NCBI GenBank assembly: GCA_037576195.1
Contig: CM075102.1
Location: forward strand, 18,596,745 to 18,660,744
Direction: 5' to 3'
Origin: Phytoseiulus persimilis
Taxonomy: Eukaryota > Arthropoda > Arachnida > Mesostigmata > Phytoseiidae
DNA length: 64,000 bases
This document shows positions 24,842 through 36,312 of this stretch, piece after piece. Each line of letters begins with the position of its first letter. The first letter of the stretch is position 1. The translations under genes and the position numbers were made by a program. The notes under the pieces were generated by a model that was not told the DNA's origin, did not search any database, and worked only from the letters and a program-made list of their open reading frames with translations.

Positions 24842-26993
24842 TGAACGATCCGTAACTGATTTTCAAAATAATCGATCGAGCCTCAAGTGACTCGTTGAGC
24901 TTTGGAAGTCTCACGAACGCTGTGACCGCCTCGAACTGGTCCCAAAGCTCAGGGTCACGGACAGATCTTTCAGGGCTCCTACTTCGGCAGCCGTACTATC
25001 TCGGCGTAGCACGGACGACTTGATGCTTCCAGATTCCATCCTTGAAAGAGCCCGGAATCGCCTTGCAACCTGAAACTTTCTCGGGAATTTTCGCTCGGCA
25101 TGGCCGTTCTCGCAAGGATTTGGAATTCGAACACGCGAAAACAGCCTCTAAACTGGATTGGCGCATCAACCGGACTCTCTGAGCCGAAATCAAGATGAAC
25201 AGACTTTCTCGGATTCTCGAATACCGGACAAAACCGACGGAAAAGGACTTGGCCGGTGATTTTGCATCTCTACGGATCACACACGGCTCGAGGAATGACT
25301 TGAAACTGGACTCGTTCTCCTGGCCCATAAATCTATAATTCATTCGAGCATCTGACCTGCGTCCCTAGGTCAAGATTCGGAAGGTTATAGGTCCATTCCC
25401 CGTTGACACCATGATATCCGTCCCATCAAACAGTTGAGCTCCATCAAATAACCAGTGATAGATTCGATATTGAGTGCCGACAGCGCGCCCCACTGCGAAA
25501 GATCAAGTTGTGTAGTGATGAAGGGAATCGGGTATTCTTGGACTCGAGTATCGAAGGAAGAGTAGAGGCGCTTGTCGTAATGAGTGAGATGTCGTCGTAC
25601 AGGATGTCAACATTCCCAATCTCCTCGTGGTTTGACAGAGGCTCCCGTACTTCTCTCCATGTTCTCCGATAGGAAATTTGAAATTTTAAGAAGTCGTAAC
25701 CCAACAAGCTCTGACATCTTGAACCAGATCGAAGATGATAACCATGAAAGGAAGATTCCCAGGAAACCGAAGCAAATTACCGAAACACGAAAACCAGATA
25801 TATCCTCTGAACAGACTCACGAAAAAGAAGGAGTAACTCTGATGTAAAGCTAAATGCGACCGTGGGAGCGAAGTAAAATTGATTGAAATCGTCCTGAAGC
25901 TGTTCCTCGAAGGTTCCGTCTCCGTTCATTCGGGATTTCATATCATGGCTGGGGGCTCCGTGGACGACCGATGAGTCGGCTGATTTAGGTGGTGACGGAG
26001 TCGATTCTGTGAGAGCTCGATGAAGGATACGACCCTGCGCTTCATCAAGCCTTTCGCGATATTCCATTCATTCGAGTCGAGTCACCGGTGTATACCCTGG
26101 ATGCCGAAAAATCGAGCCAGAAATGCATGAAGCCGAAAAATCGAGCCCGAAAAGTATGAAGCCGAAAGGCATGAAGTTGAAGAGCGTGAAGCCGAAAACC
26201 TCCTCTCCCAGCAGCGGAGCGGTCGGGACTGGCTTAGCGGGGAGGAATTGCACCTTCGTTATGCTCAGCCTACCTACTTCTTCTGCCTCGCTTACGTCCT
26301 CGCTGTTCCGCATCTACGGTCCCTGGTTCGAACTGGGGCAAGGTGTAGCTGCTACAGGAAGCAATCTGCTGAGCGCGAATATTGAAGTTTTCGAGGTCAA
26401 CTCGCTAGAACTGAAGAGGAATCTTCACCTCCAGCTCCAGTACTATTCGCAGAATACGCTGTTACAACACCTGTTCTTTCCCACGAAGAGGGAACACCCG
26501 GCATCGAAACACTGATTCTTCGCAGCAGGTGCGTGTCATCCAAATGAGTCTCACAAAGGTACAGATCGACGAAAACGATACAGAAATCCCCATCCCGCCA
26601 AACCAGTCCCGAACACTCCGCCGTTGGGAGAGGAGGTTCCGGCTTCATGCTTTTCGGGCTCGATTTTTCGGGTTCGATTTTTCGGCTTCATGCGTTTCGG
26701 GTTCGAATTTTCGGCTTGTCGGACCCTAACCGAGTCACCGCGGGGAAGTTGCAAGGAAGAACAGTCTATTAGCGGTCATTCCCTAAGAATGAGCCAGAAG
26801 TCCATCCAGGAGAATACCTTGGCCCATCGGCCCCACGCAATGGTTTTCTCTGCACGTGGGAACCTCATGATTGCCATGGCTCTCCTGAGAGTACATCGAT
26901 TTTCCCAAAGGCGGATAAGACCGAGTAAAGGATTGCGACGAGCAAGCAAAGCACAACGAGCGAGATCGAAACCATTATCCATCCTTGAAGCAT
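24842..26993 (-). CDS. Possible single-pass membrane protein gene, unidentified, several exons
   Basis: At 26895-26993 an ATG opens a strongly hydrophobic segment (MVSISLVVLCLLVAILYSVL) suited to a signal anchor. It ends near a possible donor (GATGTACT). Further left on the same strand are exon-like stretches. They are at 25850-26067 (FEEQLQDDFNQFYFAPTVAF), 25445-25535 (YSSFDTRVQEYPIPFITTQ and WGALSALNIESITGYLMEL), 25015-25230 (HLDFGSESPVDAPIQFRGCF and LFQGWNLEASSRPCYAEIV) and 24850-24975 (LWDQFEAVTAFVRLPKLNES). Codon use matches the named genes, but the joins are not proven and no family is recognised. A Foldback-like element at 26.1-26.7 kb would lie in its first intron. Confidence 0.35.
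26101..26245 (+). repeat. Left arm of the inverted-repeat element
   Basis: This arm contains four spaced copies of a GCCGAAAA/GCCGAAAG word, at 26103, 26132, 26161 and 26191. They are about 29-30 bases apart and separated by ATCGAGCC and CATGAAG-like spacers. It ends with CTCCTCTCCCAGCAGCGGAG and GGGACTGG. Confidence 0.75.
26592..26720 (-). repeat. Right arm of the inverted-repeat element
   Basis: Read on the minus strand, this arm repeats the left arm's order: AGCCGAAAATTCGAACCCG, CATGAAGCCG, AAAAATCGAGCCCGAAAA, then CCTCCTCTCCCAACGGCGGAG and CGGGACTGG. The spacing differs slightly, so the two arms have diverged since insertion. Confidence 0.75.
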
Positions 26994-27239
26994 CTGTGGC
27001 GATATCTCAAGGACGCCCGACCCGAAAGAACTCCACCGTCGCCAGAGGACTCCAGCTTGTTTTCGGGGAGCATGACTCCAGGAACTCGTTGTTTTTTCAG
27101 CTGAGAATGATAAGACCCGAGACGGGCTCCTGACGATCCCGACTCGGGATAAGTGCTCTACCGAGCTTGGTTCACAGAGACGCATCGTCTTCGGCCAGGT
27201 CCTCCCTCGATTTTCAGGGTGAATGCTGAACATTCCGCG

Positions 27240-30200
27240 CATCCTCCTGAAGAGTAAGTCGCAAAGTGATCGATGGGTTCGACGGTTAGGCGAATCGAGC
27301 AATCTCGACAACGAGTTTCACACTTCAATGGGAATCCCCTGGTGCCGCCCTGTGCGCAAATTGGGCCGGCATCGCGGCCGAATGGTCTTCATGCAATCCA
27401 GAATTTCGTACAATGTCGTCGTCACCACCTGCTTGACAAGATTGAGATGGCTCCATTCGACGAACACGGGCAACTGCGGCTCGCTCCCCCGCCCGTCTGG
27501 CTGCTTGAATGGAGGAACGAGGCTCCGAAATGAATGGCTATGAATGTCTGTCTCTCCGGTCCATTTTCATTGGGGAGGCAAAGAAGAAAAGACAAGATGA
27601 GGCAAGGGTTGGCCACAACTCTCTGTTGCACCCTGACCCGAGTTATTGAGCTTTGTTCTTGGAGTGCGGAGCCGACGAATGTGCAAACTAGCCGACTTGT
27701 AGCGGGATCATGCCTTTGTTCCGCAACGGCCCATCGCACAAAGCACAGAAATCCTCTTTCGCTTCGCTCCGTGATGATCTAATCAACCCCGAATGGCGGC
27801 TCCGGTGAGGGCTTGCGTACTGCGCTCGGATGCACGCATTACAGCGTTTCAGCGTCGCGGAGCTCGTGCTTGAACGTTCGGAGCGGGCGTTCACGTTTTC
27901 GGAAACAGCTAATTTAGAGCGAGACCGAACGAGCGCCGAAGGGCGTGGTCATCGAAGACTTACTTGGGACACATTTATTTGGTCACTTTCCAACACTGCT
28001 CACGGGCTCTGGATGACGAACGGGACCCTGGCACGCGAACTCTGTCGATTTCGGCGCAGCTCGTCGGCTCTTTCAGGCCTCTTAATAAAGCCCAAACTCC
28101 CTCTGCATACTTGTTGCTCGCCCAACGGAATTTCCCAACCGTCGGTATTTAGTTCCAAAATATCCGTTGCAGCATTCGAAGAGAGGAGGAAACCTGCGGA
28201 ATGTCTCTCCACGTTTTTGAATCGTCAACTCGCTCCGAGTTGGCTCGGCTTGTGTGTTTTCCGCGGAACGCGGCCAGGGCCGGACAATGAGACCAGACAG
28301 CGTTCGGAAATATCATCGACGAATCCGGCTTTCCAGAGGAGAGTTTGGCCCCTTTGGACAGAGGGGATGTCAACCTCAGCCGTTCTTCGACCCCGACGAG
28401 TATCGTTCCGACTGAAGGACAATGCCGCATGTTTCAGTGTGTCGGAAGCTTGATACATTCAGTCGGTCGCTTGCCGGTGCCATCAGTATGCAAATATCAG
28501 TCGGACGGGGCGAGTTGGCCCGTATCGCCTCGAGGCCAAAGGCAAACAAGTCGTGAACGAACACCTTTCAATGTAGCCACTGTTGCGCGAACCCGCCTTG
28601 CGCACGCCATACATTTGAATAACATTACAGTCTAGCGCGCAAATAGAAGTCGTCGATGCTGTTCTCCGACGTTGACTTTGGAAGCGCGGAGCTCGGTCGG
28701 TCGGTCGGTCGTGGGTCGATCGAGTCGTACCGTGTCGTGCTCACTGATCTTGGAATCGACGTCGGTAGGATTGCGCCGCCCACGAAAAACGCCGCTCTGG
28801 TCGTCGGGAAGAAGCCAGGCCTCGACAGGGAAAGTGATCCAGAGGGCCGACGAGGCACCTACTGCGTCCAGGCCTTCGGGTCAGCCAGCATAACAGCGTA
28901 ATATTCGCAGGGCAAAACACAACTTGCGAGAGGTCAATTTGCGCACCGAGAGAGCTTAGTTTGGGACAATCTGCATACTTCTCAGGTCCGGGTCGGTGGC
29001 GGCGTCCCCCAGCTGGACAGCGGCAAGCGAACAAACACTCCACGCTCGGGTCTGAGCCCCAAGTCGGCAACGACGAACGGGCGACCGCCGCATCACGGAA
29101 TCACCCTTGAATCTCACCTCTGTTTTTCTTGCTTGCGAGGAATTCAGCACTGCTCACACGCTGCTTGTTCTACTAATGGAGTGGACCGAACGAGTGAGCA
29201 GTCCTACTGTGTGACTGAGTAACTCTCCGACTGAACGGCTCAGTCTCCGGCTCTTGTCAACGGCCTAATTTAACTTCTATTAAACCCGGAGTTGCACGAT
29301 TCGATGGCGTTCCCCGACGTTCCTCTCGGGAATTGGTGTGACGTCTGGTCCTCGAGCTAACCTCACTCACGCGCGCGGGAACGTGAGATTTACGGAGCCG
29401 GGCTGTCCCGGATGTTTCGGAGGAACTACCCGAAGTATAAGAGTTCGGAAACTGGCGCGGCTCGAAAATCTTCATGGATATTATGAGTGAGAGCTCACAA
29501 GCATAACTTCATATATGATCGAGCCGGGACGCCCTTTGACATGCATGTGGGAGCTCCGAAGGAGACGAGTAGAGATTATTACGAGATCGATTTCCCGATA
29601 AATAGACAATGCAGGGGAACGAAAGTCGACGAAATAATTACCTGTCTGCGAGCGAGGCGGCTCGATCAGGCCAGGAAAGGGTCGAGGGGCCGCTATCGGA
29701 GCGATATACGAGCTCGGGAACATCTCGGGAATATCGGGAAATCGATCGCCATTATCTTTGTCAAAGCGAAACACTGCCGAGCGTAGTCGATCGCGCGGAG
29801 AACTCATGCCTCCGAATTCCAATTCTGAGCAAAGTGGCTGAACCCCTGGTGAATCGAAAGTGGCTGTGCCATTGCATCATCTGTACCATGCGCTCTTGAT
29901 ACTCCCCGTGGCGAGGGTGGTTTTGGGGCGGTTTTCTGAAGTGGTTTCCCGTATTTTCGGTCGCTTCGGAAACGAAACCCGAGGAAACGGGGGACGTTGA
30001 TCGGAGGCGGTGAGCAATCTTTAGTGATGTGTTTCACATTCTTTCGACTTCGTCCCTTATCTGCCGGAGACAGCTCGTTCGTAGACTCAAGGAAGTGAGA
30101 GAGAGAGGAAGAAGCTCGAGAAAAAAAAAACAGGCAAATGTTGTCGATTGTGTCAGCTATTCCACACGAGATGGCGTGTCTTATGGTCTTGTACTAATCT

Positions 30201-30600
30201 CCCAAAGTGGGCGGCTATGAGAGAAGATCTCACCACTGCTCAGGTATGAGAGGAACGCTCCATGGGCAGTCCGTGCTATTGAGCAATGGCGAGGGAGATA
30301 TGGAGAGAAAAGCAGGAATCGAGTAAGGATCTCGGGTTATCTCGAGCTGGACCTCGTGGAGGTGGTAATGGTGATTTCAGCTGAGCACCCCGCGGCTTGA
30401 GTCGTAGCCTCTTATCCAGACACCTTCACGACAACATCGCGTGAAACGTGACAGCAATGAGATGCTCGTCGGGAAGCAGCCGGGCTAAGGTCAGGCAAGT
30501 CATGGGCGAGAATCGGAGATCCCTCCGTAACGACATGCAAGTGGGCCTAGCACCCGTTGGGAGTCCGATGGATGATCGAAAATAACTCTGAGATACCCGG
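27240..30600. other. Unassigned sequence with open but unrecognised frames
   Basis: Several frames stay open here, including a 207-codon plus frame at 27830-28453 and overlapping frames on both strands at 29481-29899. No motif, splice pattern or family resemblance supports any of them over its competitors. A short GGTC repeat run lies at 28694-28709. A poly-A run lies at 30121-30131. Confidence 0.25.
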
Positions 30601-30601
30601 A

Positions 30602-30983
30602 GATTCGGTGTCTCGCGGGAGGAGGATCTTCTCGAGCAGTTAACGCTGGTCGGGGAACCCGTCGACGACATTGTGTTCGCGCCGTCGGCCGCGCTCCAAA
30701 ACAAATTGATTCCCGCAGCTTGTTCAGTTTGCTGGTCGCATCTTCCCGATGGCTGGCGAAATTGTATGATTCTTCTGTGAACGATTTGCATAAACGTCAT
30801 CTGCAGTTGACATCCAGCCTTGTGAAGCTGCGCCGAATCAGACGCACGATTCGATTCGGAATAAGGAGCGCATGGAAAACCGCTCGGAGTCTGAAGCAAT
30901 TCGTCAGCAGGAGATTGAAACTGTATCGAAGACGATGATGGAACTCAGGACTTCTGAACGACAACATCGCTCACACAGGAGTG
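30602..30983 (+). CDS. Possible two-exon fragment of an unidentified gene
   Basis: A frame ending with TGA at 30778-30780 encodes REEDLLEQLTLVGEPVDDIV and then ALQNKLIPAACSVCWSHLPDG, with good codon use. A clear acceptor (CATCTGCAG) ends at 30806. It opens a charged segment (NKERMENRSESEAIRQQEIE, TVSKTMMELRTSERQHR) that suggests a coiled coil. The donor joining the two is unclear, and neighbouring exons were not found. Function is unknown. Confidence 0.3.
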
Positions 30984-32063
30984 GAGGAAAATCTTACCAA
31001 GGTTCCATATCTGTGAGAATTTTCGTGTCCGGGTATCAAGGAGGACGCTGAGAAATGACTTGGCGGTCTCCAGGTTAACCTAGAAGGACGTTCAGTTCCT
31101 CCGACGAATCTTATCCGCGCTACTCCTGTTGTCTCAGAGAAGTTGAGGCGGCCAGCCGAATGTCAGGCTCGAGGCTACTGTTTGTTGGATGACCTTTGTT
31201 GCTCCGGCGACCGCGCAGTCCATCTTGCACGCCTCACAAGATTGCATTCTTCTTGAGGGAAGCATGCACATTCCTGCATGCACCCGGCAGTCGGTGATAT
31301 TGCGTCGCTACAGAACGACGTCCGCATGATTAGATTTGTGCCCACTGAGCTGAAAGAATATCTGTCGTTCCTCTATCTGCTCCGTTTCGCTCTCTCCTGC
31401 CATCTCCCACCGTTGCTCGTCAACTCGGATTCGTTCACACACAATTACCGAAATCGTGGTGCGGGATTCTCCTCGTGATCCTCAACTCGATTCTCCAGTC
31501 TCACGAGATGCGGACGTCAGTCCATGGAGAGAACACTCCGCAAATGCTGATCTCTGGGAACGGGTGTCGCAAGCTCACGGCAAGAACGGGTCCGCCTGGT
31601 GTTCGACGTCTCTGGACGTGTGAGGAGCGAGGCACCGGCGATTTGCGGCACGAGGTGTCTTCCGATTTCCACGGGGTGTCATTTAGCTGACGACTATCAA
31701 AGTGTCGTCGCCGAGAAACACAAGTTCGCGGATCCGCGGCCGTTAAAACGCTTTTGAAGCGGCATTTAATGACCTCTCTGTTTGCACCGCTTTTTTGCAA
31801 CCAGATTTTCGTGCAACTTCCGCTCTCGATCGCTTGCTGCATACTGGACCCGTGGCACCGCGTCCCAACAACGCCTCCGCCGTTTTGCTGTGAAGGGTCA
31901 GGCGACGGAAGTCAAACAGCTCCTCAGGAAGCCGCATAGGTTTGGGATATGCCCTCGGCTCGCTTTCCCTCGGAATCCTCTCCCACTAATCTTGTTGGAT
32001 TTGTCGATTCTGCTCTAATCTTACGTCATGACCCGAATGTCCTTTTGCTCCGCGTTTTTCCAG

Positions 32064-32164
32064 AATGAACAGGGGCGTGCTCAGTACGCAGAAGCCGAAT
32101 TTCAGGAGGGAGAGGGAACCCGTTTACTCTCCGATTCGAGTGGAGCACAATTATACCATTCCCG
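32064..32164 (+). CDS. Exon-like segment with strong splice sites, frame unresolved
   Basis: The segment lies between a strong acceptor (CGCGTTTTTCCAG) and a strong donor (CCCG then GTGAGCT). Two frames are open throughout. One starts with an ATG (MNRGVLSTQKPNFRRERE). The other reads EQGRAQYAEAEFQEGEGT. Other exon-like stretches lie upstream at 31480-31620 and 31770-31935. I do not recognise a product. Confidence 0.3.
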
Positions 32165-33682
32165 GTGAGCTCAGTCGGGGTATCCTCGGCACCAAGCACG
32201 TCTAGGAAAGGCGATTTTTGGTCACGGTCCTTCTGCAAGGGAAGTTTGGGCACACCTGATCCAAATCATGTCGCGGAATCATGTGTATATTCAGATGAGA
32301 GTGCTTTCTATCCAGCGTCGGTCAGACCTATCTGATGAGTCGCCCTTACCTCATAACGAAAATTCGGAGGGTCGAATTTCGGTGAAGCCTTCGGAAGTAT
32401 GGAATCTTGGTTGCGAACACATAACCTGGCACCCCGTTCAGCCTGGTTTGAAGAAAATCGACCGGAGAGCTAACATGGCTGAATCGATGTGAGTCTCCGT
32501 TGGACCACCTCGGCTTTCGGTAAAGCTGAATTTCGGCATTTATTTCGCTTGGAATATGGAATCAAAAGAATTTGTTTTTCGTTTCCGATGCGATGTTTGA
32601 ACATAGCAACTTATCGTCGTTGTTGTCGCTGTTCCTGAGATTTTCCGCGAAAATATACCGGACGGAGCTTTTGCTCCGGTCGTAACGGCGAAGTTGTCCA
32701 ACGCCGTTTCAAGTTGTTAAGTCAAACACGGGAGAGTGTCGCGCAAACAGTGCCGTCTCGGCGAGTCAAGAGTTTAGAGTTGATTCAATTTGGGCTAGAG
32801 TAACGTTAGTCGAGCTGTCAATCAATCGCGAGTTGGCTTCTATCGCCTATTGTCTCTTGTTCGCTAGTCGCTGACTTCCTTGCAGGATCGCTATCCCCCG
32901 TTGGTTCGTTCGTTGCTCCGCTCAGACATCCCGTTGTCGCACTGATAATCAGGAGAGTTGTGTTGTCAGCGGCAGAAGAGCCCCACACCACAGGCTGGTG
33001 ACGCACACGGACACATGGAAGGACATTGCGAACACAAAGAGGGGCTGGCAGACAACGTCAGATACCAGACACACCCTCGTGGCGTGGCATTTTTCCACTT
33101 TTTCCTTCATCCCCATCCTCCTTCGTTCCCTAGAGGATCGAACCACAGAGCAAAGGCTATCTTAGTATGCTGCCCCGAGCGAAGATTCGGTTTCGAATCC
33201 ACCTTCGCTCTACAGGTTACATTGTTCGGTGTCTCGGATTGCTTTGAGCAAACTGCTTTTGAAGGTAAGATTCCTGCGCTTTATTGAATTCCGCCTGCTT
33301 GTTCGGGAAAAAAATCAAAGTCCCCGTCATCTCTGTCATGGGAACGATCGCAACTCCCCGTCGGATTCTCGCTCTCTTACGTTTAATGACAAATCTGAAT
33401 GAACGGGAGAAACTCGGCGAGGTGATGCAACGGAACCGGGAAAATTCGTCCTCCGCGTCGAAACCCATGAAAATACGACTGTGAGTATGAGTGACGAGTA
33501 CAAAGGCATCCTGGTTCCACTCGAGCAGAAGCCATATCTGACACGATCGTAGCGTGATCCCTCTCCTCTAATGACCGAGGACACGATCGCGGAAGCGCCC
33601 TGCACCATTTCAAGACTCCGGGTTTGCATCCCACGGGAGCGCGGTGCCTCCGGTGACATTTCGATTTGTTCGATTCCTTCGG

Positions 33683-35255
33683 CTAGTTTGACCTGGGCTC
33701 ACACTCCTCTCGAGTCGTCTCAAGTCCCGAAGGTGATCGAGTCCTTTTGGCATGAAGATAAGATAATCCGGCAAAAACCGTTTCACATATCGAAGCTAGA
33801 TCAAGGAGGATTGCTCTGATTCGAACAGTTCCGAGAGACCCATGTTTGGATAGATCGCCTACCTTGGCAGATCTACTCTCGATGACGTCGAGCCGCTCCA
33901 CTGAACGATCCCAGGAGCTCAACTGATGAGATGTGTCGCTTCTGTCGTGAAGCCGTGAAATCTCTGATGAGACCAGGAGAGATTGGGAGTTAATGAGCTA
34001 TGGCAGGAGATGGTGATCTCAGTCGGAACTTTGTTCCAAATCGAAAGAGTTGAAGACTCATAGTCGTCCATCTGACGAGGTAACGCGTCGGCAGCTAGAG
34101 AGGTCAGTCGTGTATCTGACCGCGGGCACATATGTGGAATCCCCAGCGTCTGATCTCTCTCATTCGAAAAAGCAGTGAAATATCGAAAATCAATAACAGA
34201 TATTCCAATGGTCGAGTCGCGCTTATTACGGCGAGGCGAACGATTTTATCGGGCGGAAAAAAGTCCCGACCCGCAACCGACTCATACACGAGAAGCCTGA
34301 ACACGGGGTCGGATGTCTTGATCCTGAAACGCATGATTCGTGTGCGTGCATATCAGAATAGAATGATCTATTTCCGACGGAGGACCCTGCGACGGTCCGA
34401 TGTTCCCGTGCGAATCGGATGTCTCCCGGCATTGTCGGAATCAAAACTTGTTTGGAGGGAGGAAAATCTCGAGGAGCCCTTCACCGGAGCCGAGGTCAAA
34501 GTAACAGAGCGCCGAGCGCGGCCCTCGAATCTGAGTTGTTTCCTGAAATGCAAACCTCCGTACGCTCTGTCTCGAGCTAATTGAAACGGACGGTGGCGTT
34601 CGTTTCAGATTTCAGCGTTTTAGCGTCTCGTAGCGCAGAACCCGTGCTGGAAACCGTCTTCAACAATTTCCTTCAACCGTCTGGACGACGCGTGTAATCC
34701 AAAACGAGCTCTCGAAATCTCACCTCAGCGCTAAAAGCGCCGACCTCGAGCGAAAGTGCCCTGAAACTCGGTTTCAATGGAGATGTTGAGCCCTCGTGGC
34801 GGAAAACGGAAACGTACTAGGGGGCTGGAGATCGAAGCCCCGCGGATCGGGAGGGTTCGTCGCCTTGTGAGTCGGAACTCCGCTTTCTGCTGATTTGTTA
34901 GAAAGCTCCGATGATAGCATTCTAAAATCACTGTCGTTCACTGGCTCCTGGATTCGCGGAGAGTCCATTTCACACATTCGGCAAACATACATATTCTGTG
35001 AATGGCTGGAGAACTTCCAGTCAAGACCTCTATCTCTGGTGGCTGGTTGAATCGGAAGCGTCGTTTACTGCGAGCTCGGGGATGTTGGGCTTCCACATGG
35101 GATTCGGCTGGTCTCGATTCTGTCACGACGGGAAATCGGCTCGAACGGAGCCGATTGATGCCCGACTTTGTGGATTGCCGAGACAAAATTCCAGAGGAGT
35201 TGAACTCAGCATCAGTACATCGCTCCAGCAGGTTGCGGTCGGGAAGGGTTATCAA
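33683..35255 (-). other. Minus-strand exon-like segments, unidentified
   Basis: Segments with gene-like codon use include 34940-35240, 34440-34580 (ALCYFDLGSGEGLLEIFLPP), 34200-34340 (RFRIKTSDPVFRLLVYES), 33930-34120 and 33870-33918 (SSWDRSVERLDVIESRSAK, with a GTAGGC donor). Two of these faintly recall strands of a laminin-G-type beta sandwich, but the match is too weak to call. Frames could not be joined. Confidence 0.22.
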
Positions 35256-36312
35256 TACTTCTGTGAAAGTCGAGTGGTCGTTGTGAGTAAGCTGCCGGCG
35301 GGATCCGATTAGAAAGTCTGGAGCTCTACGGTTTTTACTTGATTTAAAATCAGCAGAGGTGTGCTAATTATCAGTCCGCGAGAGCTTCCACTACGCCTGA
35401 ACTTGTTGCCCGGCAGGCCTGCGACGAGAATATTTTCTCACGCTTGTCTGAGTTTCCGTTTTTTTGCAGAGAGGTGTCCACGTGGATACTCGCTGTTTCT
35501 CGGGAGTTTCCCGGAGGCTGGGCTCTACGGAAATATTTCAGGGAGGGCTAACAGAAATTCCATTCCGATTTCTGGACGATTCCCCGAGTCGGAACTCCTC
35601 GCACGTAGCTCCCCGGATACCAAACGACGAAAGCAATGGGAGAGCGAGATTCCCGAGATGCAGGCTGAAATTTCAACGTTGAGGTCTCGGCAAACTCGGT
35701 ATCTATAGCGCCGTCGAGAGCTCGGAGCACCAGACTGGATATGAATCCTCCTCGAGCGAACCCCTTCGTGCGGCTGATCTCTCGGGCCGGCAGTAGGTGA
35801 GCGAGGAGAAGAGAGATTAATGAGAAGTTAATGAACGATGAAAGTGGACAAACGACACGTCGGCCTCTAGACGATGGCGCCAGTCCTTCCCGATTGCCCT
35901 CAACCGACGCCTTAATAAACCACTGCGGCCCACAACAGCTTCGGTTTCTCTATTCCGTGAGGCAGTAAGTGAGATATTCCCAGTATTCTCGGTGACTCAC
36001 AAGGAAGACAACGGCGTACAAAATATAAAATTCATTTCTTGTAGTGACGACATTTCCTCCTTGACACAGAGCTTCATTGTTTTGTTGTCTAACCACTCGC
36101 AGCGACAAACGAACGAGGAACGATGTTGCTGTCATCAAGCCGCTACGTACTCTGGTCATCCACCGCTAACTACCAGAACACTATCTTCCAGGAACATCAG
36201 TTTCAGTCGCAGGGTCGGATATGTGTCAACAAGTACACTTCGATCAACGCTGATATGGTGGCTTTCACCTCCGTCCGACGGAGACTCCTCGAAAATAACT
36301 GGTCTTGTGCCT

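Larger units (their letters stand above)
26078..26740. mobile_element. Foldback-like inverted-repeat element with 10-bp flanking direct repeats
   Basis: Two long arms, 26101-26245 and 26592-26720, are imperfect reverse complements. Both contain repeated short units of the type GAAGCCGAAAAATCGAGCCC, then CCTCCTCTCCCA, then CGGGACTGG and GCGGG towards the centre. The identical 10-mer CGAGTCACCG stands at 26078-26087 and 26731-26740, just outside the arms, as a target duplication would. Long arms built of sub-repeats together with a 9-10 bp duplication are the hallmark of Foldback and Mutator-like elements. The centre (about 26246-26591) has no transposase. The extreme ends outside the sub-repeats pair poorly, so the exact termini are uncertain. 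Confidence 0.7.
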
